From: Actinomycetota bacterium
GTDB lineage: Bacteria > Actinomycetota > Actinomycetes > Actinomycetales > Microbacteriaceae
NCBI GenBank assembly: GCA_030838475.1
Contig: JAUZFP010000018.1
Location: 24,953 to 88,952 of the forward strand
Reading direction: 5' to 3'
Length of the DNA stretch: 64,000 nucleotides
Position 1 is the stretch's first letter. Each line of letters begins with the position of its first letter. A model generated the notes under the pieces. It did not search any database. It was given only the letters and a program-made list of their open reading frames with translations, and was not told the origin of the DNA. The position numbers and the translations under genes were made by a program. Below, in pieces: positions 33,406 to 41,724 of this stretch.

Positions 33406-35433
33406 CTAGTTGAGGCCGCGACGGTTGAGCAGGGGCTGGATGTCGGCGGCGCGTCCGCGGAAGTCGCGGTAGGCCTCGAGCGGATCCTTCGACCCGCCGA
33501 CTCCGAGTAGTCGCTGACGGAAGCGATCGCCGTTGGCGCGCGTGAGCCCACCGTTCTCCTTGAACCACTCCACCGTGTCCGCGTCGAGCACCTCGCTCCA
33601 GATGTACGAGTAGTAGCCCGCGTCGTAGCCGCCCGAGAACGTGTGGGCGAAGTACGCGCTCGAGTAGCGCGAAGGGACCGCCGGGTTGTCGAGGCCGAAG
33701 CTCGCGATCGCATCCGCCTCGAACTTCGCGACATCTGTCACGACAGTTGTGTCGTCGATGCGGTGCCACGCCTGGTCGAGCAGCGCGGCGGCGAGGTACT
33801 CGCTCGTCTTGAAGCCCTCGTTGAACGCGGACGACGCCTGGAGCTTGTCGACGAACTCCTGCGGCATCGGCTCGCCGGTCTCGTGGTGCACGGCGTAGTT
33901 GGCGAGAACCCGGGGCCACAGCATCCACATCTCGTTGACCTGGCTCGGGAACTCGACGAAGTCGCGGAACACGTTCGTTCCCGCGAACTTCGGGTAGGTC
34001 ACCTGCGCGAACAGCCCGTGTAGTGCGTGACCAAACTCGTGGAACAGGGTGTTGACCTCGTCGTAGGTGAGAAGGGTCGGCTCGCCGGCGGCAGGTTTCG
34101 GCACGTTGTGGTTGTTGACGACCACGGTCGGGTTTCCGAGCAGGGTGTTCTGTGAGATCAGTGGATTCATCCACGCACCACCGCGCTTCGAATCCCGCGT
34201 GTACAGGTCGTAGAGGAATAGTCCGACCGGGGAGCCGTCCTGGTTGGAGACCTCGAAAATCCGGACCTCCGGGTGGTACCCGACGAGATCATTGCGTTCG
34301 GCGAACGTGATTCCGTACACCTGGGTTGCGGCAAAGAAGACACCGTCTTTGAGCACCCGCTCGGCCTCGAAGTACGGGCGCATCTCGGAGGTGTCGACGT
34401 CGTACTTGGCCTTGCGCACCTTCTCGGTGTACAGCCCCCAGTCCCAGCTCTGCAGCTCGAAATCGTTGCCGATCGTGGCCTGGAGGTCCTTCTGCTCGGC
34501 CTTCGCGTTGCGCGCGGCTGGCGAGGCGAGCTTCCGCAGCATCTCGTCCACGGCCTCGGGCGTCTTGGCTGTCTCGTCGGAGGTGACGACCGCGGCATGG
34601 TTCGGAAATCCGAGCAGGGCCGCGCGCTTCGCTCGAATGCCGGTGATCTCGAGCACGATGTCGCGGTTGTCATTGTCGCCGCCGCGGCTGCTGCGGCTGC
34701 GGGAGGCCGTCATGATTTTTTCGCGCAGCTCGCGGTTGGTGAGGGCGTCGAGGTACGGATGACCGGTCGGCAGCACCAGCGTGATCAGGTACTTGCCGTC
34801 AAGCCCGCGTTCCTTCGCCGCCTCGGCCGCCGCAGAGATCTCGCCCGTACCGAGCCCGTCGAGGTAGGCGACATCATCGACGACCACGGCGAGGTCATTG
34901 GTGTCCGCAAGCAGGTTCTTCTCGAACCTCGTACCGAGCGTGGCCAGTTGCTGGTTATAGTCGCGGAGCGTCGTCTTGTCCTCGTCGCTCAGACCGGCGC
35001 CGGCAACGGTGAATTCGTCGTAGTAGCGCTCGATTAGATACACCGACTCGGGGTCGAGCCCGAGCGCGGAACGGCGCGAGTAGAGCGAGGTGATGCGTTC
35101 GTAGAGCTTCGGATTGAGGCGGATCGCGTCCGAGTGGGCGGCGAGGAGCGGTGCCATTTGCTCCTCAAGCTCGTTGGTGAAATCCGTGCTGTCGGCCGAT
35201 GATCTGTTGAAGAAGACGTTGGCAACGCGCTCTAGGACCTGCCCACCGCGCTCGAGGGGGATCATCGTGTTTTCGAACGTCGCCGGGTCGGTTTCGTCCG
35301 CGACGGCCGTGATCTCGGCCAGGTGCTCCTCGAAACCGCGATCAAATGCCGGACGGTAGTGCTCGTCCTTGATGTCGACAAAGGGGGGAAGTCCAAAGGG
35401 GAGCTCGCTCGGCGAGAAGAACGGATTCGTCAT
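33406..35433 (-). CDS. M3-family zinc metallopeptidase (peptidyl-dipeptidase Dcp-like)
   Basis: A 675-residue oligopeptidase. The zinc motif HEFGH lies at 465-469, followed by the downstream glutamate region expected for thimet/Dcp enzymes, and the overall length is typical. No signal peptide is present, so it should act on cytoplasmic oligopeptides. ATG 35433 has TAGTCT exactly 12 nt upstream on the minus strand, consistent with a leaderless transcript. Its upstream region is the 14-bp repeat array shared with the divergent ArsR-type gene. Confidence 0.95.
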   Translation of the reverse strand: MTNPFFSPSELPFGLPPFVDIKDEHYRPAFDRGFEEHLAEITAVADETDPATFENTMIPLERGGQVLERVANVFFNRSSADSTDFTNELEEQMAPLLAAHSDAIRLNPKLYERITSLYSRRSALGLDPESVYLIERYYDEFTVAGAGLSDEDKTTLRDYNQQLATLGTRFEKNLLADTNDLAVVVDDVAYLDGLGTGEISAAAEAAKERGLDGKYLITLVLPTGHPYLDALTNRELREKIMTASRSRSSRGGDNDNRDIVLEITGIRAKRAALLGFPNHAAVVTSDETAKTPEAVDEMLRKLASPAARNAKAEQKDLQATIGNDFELQSWDWGLYTEKVRKAKYDVDTSEMRPYFEAERVLKDGVFFAATQVYGITFAERNDLVGYHPEVRIFEVSNQDGSPVGLFLYDLYTRDSKRGGAWMNPLISQNTLLGNPTVVVNNHNVPKPAAGEPTLLTYDEVNTLFHEFGHALHGLFAQVTYPKFAGTNVFRDFVEFPSQVNEMWMLWPRVLANYAVHHETGEPMPQEFVDKLQASSAFNEGFKTSEYLAAALLDQAWHRIDDTTVVTDVAKFEADAIASFGLDNPAVPSRYSSAYFAHTFSGGYDAGYYSYIWSEVLDADTVEWFKENGGLTRANGDRFRQRLLGVGGSKDPLEAYRDFRGRAADIQPLLNRRGLN

Positions 35434-35469
35434 CCTTCGAGACTAGGGCGCGGGGTGGCGGCTTGGCAT

Positions 35470-35562
35470 CTTTGCAAAGGATTCGCTGCAAAGAAGTCGA
35501 TGCAAAGGCAGGGTTGCAAAGAATAGCTTGCAAAGAAGTCTTTGCAATGTTATCTTTGCATT
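35470..35562. promoter_or_regulatory. Seven-unit 14-bp repeat array at a divergent promoter
   Basis: The core TGCA recurs at 35473, 35487, 35501, 35515, 35529, 35543 and 35557, always exactly 14 bp apart. The first five units begin TGCAAAG; the last two read TGCAATG and TGCATTA. Two units match TGCAAAGAAGTC fully. Unit 5 supplies a -35-like TTGCAA (35528-35533), with TATCTT (35551-35556) 17 bp away as -10 and ATG 35563 12 nt after the start of that box. The array therefore overlaps the ArsR promoter and probably serves as a multi-site operator. Confidence 0.75.
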
Positions 35563-36201
35563 ATGGAAATCGCAGAGGAAGCAATGGCTCTCGTGGTTCA
35601 GGACGACCGCGACCTCGACCTTGTTGCGCTTCGTGCGCTCGCGCATCCGCTCCGTGTGGAGATTCTCGACACCCTTTCGACCTACGGTTCCTTCACCGCG
35701 AGCGGACTGGCCGAGCGCCTCGGCGAATCGAGCGGAGCGACCAGTTACCACCTGCGCCAGCTCGAGAAGCACGGCTTCGTGCGCGAGGTCGAGGGCAGGG
35801 GAACGAGTCGCGAGCGGTGGTGGGAACGCACTCCCGGGGGCCTCAATATCGGCTCAGAGGATGCCGTCAAGACTCCCGCCGGCCGCTCCGCCGCCACCAT
35901 GATCTTCCGTCAGATGCGCTTCAACCAGGAACGGCTGCTGACGGAGTTCGTCGAACGTAGTCACGACGAACTCCCGGGGGAGTGGCTGGAGAACTCGACG
36001 ATCTCGACCTTCAACACGCGACTCACGCCGTCGCAGATGAAGGACTTCATCGCCGAGTTCATGAAACTCGCCGACAAGTACGTTGTGGCAAACAAGAACC
36101 AGGTGGTGCCAAATTCGCGCCCGATCATGGTGAATTTCAACGCCTTCCCGGTGCTCGACGGCGACGTCATCCCGGATGACAAAACTTCACAAAATCCCTG
36201 A
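35563..36201 (+). CDS. ArsR/HTH_20-type transcriptional regulator
   Basis: A 212-residue regulator. Residues 20-90 form a winged helix (LRALAHPLRVEILDTLSTYG, SGLAERLGESSGATSYHLRQ), followed by a helical C-terminal half. The family usually senses small molecules or stress and often controls efflux, but no transporter gene is adjacent and no metal-binding cysteines are present. ATG 35563 is used: TATCTT lies 12 nt upstream, and there is no Shine-Dalgarno site. The 14-bp repeat array covering its promoter suggests autoregulation, or joint control of the divergent peptidase gene. Confidence 0.85.
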   Translation: MEIAEEAMALVVQDDRDLDLVALRALAHPLRVEILDTLSTYGSFTASGLAERLGESSGATSYHLRQLEKHGFVREVEGRGTSRERWWERTPGGLNIGSEDAVKTPAGRSAATMIFRQMRFNQERLLTEFVERSHDELPGEWLENSTISTFNTRLTPSQMKDFIAEFMKLADKYVVANKNQVVPNSRPIMVNFNAFPVLDGDVIPDDKTSQNP

Positions 36202-36256
36202 TTTTCCGTCCAAATCAGCCCCCGGAATTGTCGGTGGTTGGCCCTAATTTTGAATC

Positions 36257-36493
36257 ATGAAAGAGGTGAGCACGATGACTGCTGGGGCATTCTCACACCA
36301 GTCAAATACGTCCATCGTCCACCGTCCGACTTCGGACGTCCTGGTCGAAAAACTTGCACTTCGCCTGCTCGCGTGGTCGGACCGCCGAGCCGTCAAGCGA
36401 GCCGCCTGGAACGTGCTTACGCACGAGCGCATGGCACTCCTGCTCGAGAACCAACGTTCGGCGCATCTCGGTGGCTCGTCACTCGGCCGCTGA
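36257..36493 (+). CDS. Small hypothetical protein, paralogue A
   Basis: A 78-residue protein of unknown function. Its second half (ALRLLAWSDRRAVKRAA, then LTHERMALLLENQR) matches the protein at 36661-36867 in the pattern LL-x-WS-D/E ... HE-x-MAL-x-L-x-N. It is basic and helical, without membrane segments. ATG 36257 has TAATTT exactly 12 nt upstream; ATG 36275 with GAGGTG is an alternative. The sequence just before its -10 (GTGGTTGGCCCTAATTT) is nearly repeated before paralogue B. Confidence 0.65.
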   Translation: MKEVSTMTAGAFSHQSNTSIVHRPTSDVLVEKLALRLLAWSDRRAVKRAAWNVLTHERMALLLENQRSAHLGGSSLGR

Positions 36494-36510
36494 AAACCCA
36501 CCAGCACACC

Positions 36511-36610
36511 AGCACCCCTTACGAACCGTCACTGTCCTATCGACTCGGCTTCCTAGAGCCACACAATTTTCCTTCGGTGGATTGGATAGTGACGGTTCGT
36601 AAGGGGTGCT
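36511..36610. repeat. 23-bp inverted repeat with 54-nt spacer between small paralogues
   Basis: Positions 36511-36533 are exactly complementary to 36588-36610, and complementarity continues imperfectly on both sides. It fills the gap between two similar small genes and begins 17 nt after the first stop. It could be a terminator/antiterminator structure, a miniature inverted-repeat element, or an encoded small RNA. No transposase is present. Confidence 0.8.
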
Positions 36611-36660
36611 GCTGTGTCAGTGGTTGGTCGTAATTTGGGAGCCGAAGACAGGGGTACGAA

Positions 36661-36867
36661 GTGTCAGAATCATCGATTTCGCAGCAGATCTACACCACCT
36701 TCACGCGAGACTCGGTCGCTACGGAGCTCGCACGTGGGATCGCAGGCGGCTTGCTCCGCTGGTCGGAGCAGCACTCCCGTGTTGTACAACTCTCGCACGA
36801 GGAGATGGCGCTCAGACTCGCCAACGAACGCGTCCTCGATCAGGTCCACGAGGGGCGCTTCTGGTAG
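36661..36867 (+). CDS. Small hypothetical protein, paralogue B
   Basis: A 68-residue soluble protein sharing with paralogue A the segment GLLRWSEQ ... LSHEEMALRLANERVLDQ. The start is GTG 36661, with AGGGG about 7 nt upstream. A promoter-like element GTGGTTGGTCGTAATTT lies at about 36619-36635 and differs at only two positions from that of paralogue A, so gene and promoter were probably duplicated together. No family name is recognised. Confidence 0.68.
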   Translation: MSESSISQQIYTTFTRDSVATELARGIAGGLLRWSEQHSRVVQLSHEEMALRLANERVLDQVHEGRFW

Positions 36868-36882
36868 AGAGTCGAACGTGAG

Positions 36883-37119
36883 CTAGAGGTCCAGGTCCTC
36901 CGCTGTCACGACGACGGACCCGTCGTAGTCTTCCCTCACGATCGTGCCATCCTCGAGTTCCGCCACGGGGTGCCCCTCGAGCCAGGTGAGCGTCCATCGC
37001 CACTGGCTCGTGTCGACGTCCGGGAAGCCGTCCTCGACGCCGTGGATCGCGTCCTGCATTGCGTCCGACAGCCGGGTCGGCGGCTCGCCGCCAAACGACC
37101 ACCGCGTCCCGAGGTCCAT
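36883..37119 (-). CDS. Hypothetical acidic protein downstream of the GNAT gene
   Basis: A 78-residue acidic protein (MDLGTRWSFGGEPPTRLSDA ... YDGSVVVTAEDLDL), without membrane segments or recognised motifs. Its ATG shares one base with the stop of the GNAT gene (TAATG), so it is translated with that gene. A role beside the acetyltransferase is possible but unproven. Confidence 0.7.
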   Translation of the reverse strand: MDLGTRWSFGGEPPTRLSDAMQDAIHGVEDGFPDVDTSQWRWTLTWLEGHPVAELEDGTIVREDYDGSVVVTAEDLDL

Positions 37120-37580
37120 TACTTGACCGCCAAGTCGTAGGTGACCCACATGGTTCGGGTCGCGAGCCGGTCGTAGAGCTTCTGTCCGACGAAGTTGTCG
37201 TTTGCCGTGATCCAGCGCACAACTTCTGCACCGCGCTCCCGCGCGATCTCCTCGAGGCGGCCGATGAGAGCAGTACCGGCGCCGGTACCACGGGCATTCG
37301 CCGCGGTGAACAGGTCGTCGAGGTAGATGCCGATGCCGTCTGCCAGAAGGCGAGCGAACTGGCGGAAGTGCGCGATGGCGACCGGGCTGTCGTTCTCGTC
37401 GACCGCGACGAGCCCGAAGGCCTCGTAGCCGGGGTCCATGAGCCACGCCCAGACCCGATCTGCCTTCTCGTCGCTCAGCGGCATCTTGTAGAAGTCGCCG
37501 TAGCCGGCGTAGAGCCGCTGCCAGGCGACCCGGTCGCGCTGCTCCAGCTCACGCACCTGAATCACGTTGTCCTGTGTCAT
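37119..37580 (-). CDS. GNAT-family N-acetyltransferase
   Basis: A 153-residue acetyltransferase. The acetyl-CoA loop is in YLDDLFTAANARGTGAGTAL (the Q/R-x-x-G-x-G/A-type motif ARGTGAG), preceded by the strands GLVAVDENDSPVAIAHF. The substrate is unknown. ATG 37580 overlaps the valS stop by 4 nt, so the message continues from valyl-tRNA synthetase, an arrangement seen in relatives. Confidence 0.85.
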   Translation of the reverse strand: MTQDNVIQVRELEQRDRVAWQRLYAGYGDFYKMPLSDEKADRVWAWLMDPGYEAFGLVAVDENDSPVAIAHFRQFARLLADGIGIYLDDLFTAANARGTGAGTALIGRLEEIARERGAEVVRWITANDNFVGQKLYDRLATRTMWVTYDLAVK

Positions 37581-40150
37581 GCGGTTGCCTCCTCGGCGAG
37601 AACGATGTCGGTCAGGGTCAGTTCGTCGGCCTCGACAAAGGTCAGGTCGGCGATGCGTCCGACGGCCTTCAGGTCTTCGAGGGCGTGTCTCAGAAGCGCC
37701 GGGCCGTGCAGGGTCGCCGAGACGACCTCGGTCTTCTGCGACGCCTTGGCGTCCGTCTTGGCCCGGCGGATGCCGATCAGCGCCTCGCTCACGAGCGGGA
37801 GCAGCTCGGTGGAACCGCCCGCCCCCGTCGCCGACGGCCACTCGGCGGTGTGCACGGAGCCGTCGTGAGTCCAGCTCCACACCTCCTCGGTGGCGTAGGG
37901 GAGAAACGGTGCGAATAGCCTGAGGAGAACGTCGATCGTCTCGCGCAGTGTGGCCACCGCACTCAGCTGTCCCTCCTCGGACCCCGCGCCATACGCGCGC
38001 TCCTTGACGAGCTCGAGATAGTCGTCACAGAACATCCAGAAGAACTGCTCTGCGGTCTCGAGGGCACGAGCGTGGTCGAAGCTCTCGAACGCCTCGGTGG
38101 CGACACCAGTCACCCGATCAAGCTCCGCGAGAAGCGCGTCGTCGAGCGGCTGCGGCTCACCGACCCAACCCTTGTCGACCGCCGGGGCATCGAACGAGTA
38201 GACGAATTTCGCGGCATTGAGCACCTTGATCGCGAGTCGGCGACCAACCTTCATCTGCTTGGGGTTTTGCGGGTCGAACGCGGCATCCGTCCCTAGGCGC
38301 GATGAGGCGGCCCAGTACCGCACGGCATCCGAACCGTGCTCATCGAGGATCGCCGCAGGGGTGACGACGTTGCCCTTCGACTTCGACATCTTCTTGCGGT
38401 CCGGGTCGACAATGAATCCGCTGATTGTTGCGTTGGCCCACGGGACCACGCCGTGCTCCAGCTCCGAGCGGAGGACGGTCGAGAACAGCCAGGTGCGGAT
38501 GATGTCCTGGGCCTGGCTGCGCAGCGAGTAGGGGAAGACGAGGTCCCACAGTTCAGGGTCGCGCTCCCAGCCGCCCGCGATCTGCGGCGTCAGCGACGAG
38601 GTCGCCCAGGTGTCCATGATGTCCACTTCGCCGGCGAAGGTCGTGCCGCGGTTGGCCTCGGTGTATCCGGACGGCACGTCGGAGGCGGGGTCGACCGGCA
38701 GATCCGTCTCGGCGGGCAGGATGACCGCGCCCTTGTTGCCGTCGGCATCCAGCTCGTACCAGACCGGGATCGGGACGCCGAAGTAGCGCTGGCGGGAGAT
38801 CAGCCAGTCACCGGTCAGGCCGCCGACCCAGTTGTCGTAGCGCACACGCATGTGGCTCGGGGTGAAGTTGATCTCGCGGCCGGCCTCGACGAGCGTGTCG
38901 CGCAGGGCTTCGTCCCTTGCGCCGTTCGCGATGTACCACTGGCGTGTCGAGATGATCTCGAGTGGGCGGTCGCCCTTCTCATAGAACTTAACGGCGTGAA
39001 CGATCGGCTTCGGCTCACCGATGAGTTCGCCGCTCTCGCCCAGCAACTCGACGATGCGCGCCTTGGCGCTGAACACGGTCTTGCCGACGAGCTCCCCGTA
39101 TGCCGCCTTCGCGGCAGCCGACGACAGCGCCTCGGGGGCATCGGCGAGGATGCGCCCGTCCGCGCCGATGATGGTGCGGTTCGGGAGGTCGAGTTCGCGC
39201 CACCAGACGACATCGGTGACGTCACCGAAGGTGCAGATCATGGCGATGCCCGATCCCTTGTCTTTCTGCGCCAGGTGGTGCGCCACCACGGGAACCTCGA
39301 CGCCAAATAGTGGCGTCGTCACGGTGGTTCCGAAGAGCGACTGGTAGCGCTCGTCATCCGGATGCGCCACAACCGCGACGCAGGCCGCCAGAAGCTCGGG
39401 CCGGGTGGTCTCGATCACGAGCGGGCTGCCGTCGGGCTTGTGGAACGCAATGGCGTGGTAGGCCGCCGGCTGTTCCTTGTCTTCGAGCTCCGCCTGCGCG
39501 ACCGCGGTGCGGAAGGTCACATCCCATAGCGTCGGAGCGTCGGCCTGGTAGGCCTCACCGCGGGCAAGGTTGCGCAGAAATGCGCGCTGTGCGGCGGTCT
39601 GCGCTTCGTCGCCGATGGTGCGATAACTCTGCTCCCAGTCGACGGACAGACCGAGCTTGCGCCAGACATCCTCGTACTGCTTCTCGTCCTCGACGGTCAG
39701 CTCTTCGCAGAGCTCGATGAAGTTCCGGCGCGAAATGGGCAGCTGGTCGGCCGCCTTTGTCGATGCGCCTTCCCCGCCCGTCTGCGGGGGAGTGAAACTC
39801 GCGTCGTAGGGCAGCGACGGGTCGCACCGAACGCCGTAGTAGTTCTGCACACGCCGTTCGGTGGGCAGGCCGTTGTCGTCCCACCCCATCGGGTAGAACA
39901 GGGTCTTGCCGCGCATCCGCTGGTAGCGAGCGATCAGGTCCATGTGGGTGTAGCTGAAGACATGGCCGATGTGGAGGCTGCCGGACGCCGTCGGGGGCGG
40001 GCTGTCGATCGAGAAGATGTTCTCGCGGGTAGCGCTCTCACGATCGAATCGGTAGGTGCCCTCTCTCTTCCAAACGCTGCCCCACTTTTCTTCGAGACCC
40101 TCTAAGACGGGCTTCTCAGGTATTCGAGATGCGGGGATGGCAGCGGACAT
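37577..40150 (-). CDS. valS: Valyl-tRNA synthetase
   Basis: An 857-residue class I synthetase. The HIGH motif is at 60-63 (SLHIGH) and KMSKS at 587-591 (RKKMSKSKGN). The editing domain and anticodon-binding helical domain are present. It ends soon after the anticodon-binding region, without the long C-terminal coiled coil of E. coli ValRS (951 residues), as in several actinobacteria. The start ATG lies 84 nt after the GH1 stop on the same strand. No T-box is seen upstream. Confidence 0.95.
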   Translation of the reverse strand: MSAAIPASRIPEKPVLEGLEEKWGSVWKREGTYRFDRESATRENIFSIDSPPPTASGSLHIGHVFSYTHMDLIARYQRMRGKTLFYPMGWDDNGLPTERRVQNYYGVRCDPSLPYDASFTPPQTGGEGASTKAADQLPISRRNFIELCEELTVEDEKQYEDVWRKLGLSVDWEQSYRTIGDEAQTAAQRAFLRNLARGEAYQADAPTLWDVTFRTAVAQAELEDKEQPAAYHAIAFHKPDGSPLVIETTRPELLAACVAVVAHPDDERYQSLFGTTVTTPLFGVEVPVVAHHLAQKDKGSGIAMICTFGDVTDVVWWRELDLPNRTIIGADGRILADAPEALSSAAAKAAYGELVGKTVFSAKARIVELLGESGELIGEPKPIVHAVKFYEKGDRPLEIISTRQWYIANGARDEALRDTLVEAGREINFTPSHMRVRYDNWVGGLTGDWLISRQRYFGVPIPVWYELDADGNKGAVILPAETDLPVDPASDVPSGYTEANRGTTFAGEVDIMDTWATSSLTPQIAGGWERDPELWDLVFPYSLRSQAQDIIRTWLFSTVLRSELEHGVVPWANATISGFIVDPDRKKMSKSKGNVVTPAAILDEHGSDAVRYWAASSRLGTDAAFDPQNPKQMKVGRRLAIKVLNAAKFVYSFDAPAVDKGWVGEPQPLDDALLAELDRVTGVATEAFESFDHARALETAEQFFWMFCDDYLELVKERAYGAGSEEGQLSAVATLRETIDVLLRLFAPFLPYATEEVWSWTHDGSVHTAEWPSATGAGGSTELLPLVSEALIGIRRAKTDAKASQKTEVVSATLHGPALLRHALEDLKAVGRIADLTFVEADELTLTDIVLAEEATA

Positions 40151-40234
40151 GGGTAACTCCGATTCGATATGTGCGGCACCGAGTCAAAATTGAGGTGCCT
40201 AAGTGTGAGGTTGTCCGTCAACTCTACGCGCGGC

Positions 40235-41695
40235 TTAGCCGCGGGAGACAGCGTTAGCCCGAATCACCGAGGTCAGCAGCGCCGCGCTCTTCTTGGGCGT
40301 ACGTTTCTGGGTCGCGAAGTCGACGGCGACGATTCCGAACCGCTGGGTGTAGCCCTCCGCCCACTCGAAGTTGTCGAGCAGGGACCAGACGTAGTAGCCC
40401 TCGAGGGGCACCCCCGCCGCAATGGCCCGACTCGCCTGCTGGAAGTGTTCGCGGAGGAACGTCACGCGGTAGGGGTCATCGACCGTGTGGTCTGCCGTCG
40501 GGTCGGGCATGCCGTTCTCGGTGATGATCAGTGGAATCCGCGGGTAGTCACGCTTGATGCGGGTCAGCAGGTCGAACAGTCCCTGCGGATAAATTTGCTG
40601 CCAGGTTGCCCGCGATATCGGATGAATCTCGACCTGGGAGCCGTTCGCGTCGATGCCGGCAACGCCGTAGTACTGGACAGCGAGATAGTCGCACTTCGAG
40701 GAGATGATGTCCAGATCGCCGGGAAGGACGTTGCCGTCGAACGCAGTCGCACCGATGTCGAACTGCCCGGGAAGACCGCCGATCGCATCCGTCGGATATT
40801 TGCCGAGCAGCACCGCGTCGAGAAACAGCCGGTTCTCGGCGCCGTCGGTGAATAGAGTGGCCTGCGTCGCCGCAGCGTCAATCGCATACACCGGCATGAG
40901 GTTGAGGGCGATCCCGATTCGTCCCTTGGCTCCGCTCGCCCGAAACCTGCGGACCGCAAGTCCGTGCGCCAGCAGCTGGTGGTGAACGGCGGCCCCTGCG
41001 GCAATGCTGCTCTGCACGCCCGGCGCGTGAACCCCAAACCCGTAGCCCTCGAACGCGGTGGTCTTGGGTTCGTTGATGGTGAACCAGTCCGCGTCGACGT
41101 CGCCGAAGGCCGTGAACAGGATGTCCGCGTACGCGGCAAACGCTTCGGCCGTCTTTCGACTGGTCCAGCCGCCGACATCCTGAAGGGGCTGAGGAAGGTC
41201 CCAGTGATACAGGGTGATAGCCGGCGTGATCTCGCGCGCGAGAAGTCCTTCGATGAGCCGGCGGTAGAAGTCGATGCCTTTCTGATTCACCTCACCGGTA
41301 CCGAGCGGGATGATCCTCGGCCAGGCGATCGAGAACCGGTAGGACTTCAGCCCGAGTTCCTTCATGAGGTCGAGGTCCTGCTCCCAACGCCGATAGTGGT
41401 CGGCCGCCGGATCTCCGGTGCGCCCGTCGCGTATGTGGCCGGGTTGCGCGGCGAACGTATCCCAGATCGAGACGCCACGCCCGTCCGCCTTTGTCGAGCC
41501 TTCGACCTGGTAGGCCGAGGTCGCGGCGCCCCAGGTGAAACCACCGGGAAACGGCATCGGTGCTCGTGGCGCCACCCAGGGCGTCGCGGTTGGTGTGGGG
41601 GAGATGGGCGCCGAGCACGCCGCGAGGGCGGCAACAGCCAGGCCGCCCAACGCACCGACCTGCAGCAACTGACGACGCGTTAGTGCTGAGGACAC
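40235..41695 (-). CDS. Exported GH1 beta-glucosidase with Tat-like lipoprotein signal
   Basis: A 486-residue glycoside hydrolase 1. The acid/base Glu209 is in FTINEP and the nucleophile Glu393 in ITENG; PLEGYYVWSLLDNFEWAEG is typical. Unlike most GH1 enzymes it begins with SSALTRRQLLQVGALGGLAV and a lipobox LAAC (Cys27). The twin arginine suggests Tat export, and the Cys suggests lipid anchoring, giving an enzyme tethered outside the membrane. A Thr/Pro linker (about 28-46) follows. The start is GTG 41695. Two anchored surface proteins are encoded immediately upstream, so all three may work at the cell surface. Beta-glucosidase specificity is by family only. Confidence 0.88.
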   Translation of the reverse strand: MSSALTRRQLLQVGALGGLAVAALAACSAPISPTPTATPWVAPRAPMPFPGGFTWGAATSAYQVEGSTKADGRGVSIWDTFAAQPGHIRDGRTGDPAADHYRRWEQDLDLMKELGLKSYRFSIAWPRIIPLGTGEVNQKGIDFYRRLIEGLLAREITPAITLYHWDLPQPLQDVGGWTSRKTAEAFAAYADILFTAFGDVDADWFTINEPKTTAFEGYGFGVHAPGVQSSIAAGAAVHHQLLAHGLAVRRFRASGAKGRIGIALNLMPVYAIDAAATQATLFTDGAENRLFLDAVLLGKYPTDAIGGLPGQFDIGATAFDGNVLPGDLDIISSKCDYLAVQYYGVAGIDANGSQVEIHPISRATWQQIYPQGLFDLLTRIKRDYPRIPLIITENGMPDPTADHTVDDPYRVTFLREHFQQASRAIAAGVPLEGYYVWSLLDNFEWAEGYTQRFGIVAVDFATQKRTPKKSAALLTSVIRANAVSRG

Positions 41696-41724
41696 CCTGG
41701 ACCACTTTCTCCCCGTGTGTCGGG

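Noticed and set aside
35470..35562. Possible plasmid-type replication iterons
   Set aside because: The periodic repeats resemble iterons, but no replication initiator gene or AT-rich unwinding region is near and the context is chromosomal. A promoter operator array fits better.
40151..40234. T-box or other tRNA-sensing leader for valS
   Set aside because: The 84-nt gap has no T-box core sequence and no room for the structure; only weak promoter-like elements are visible.
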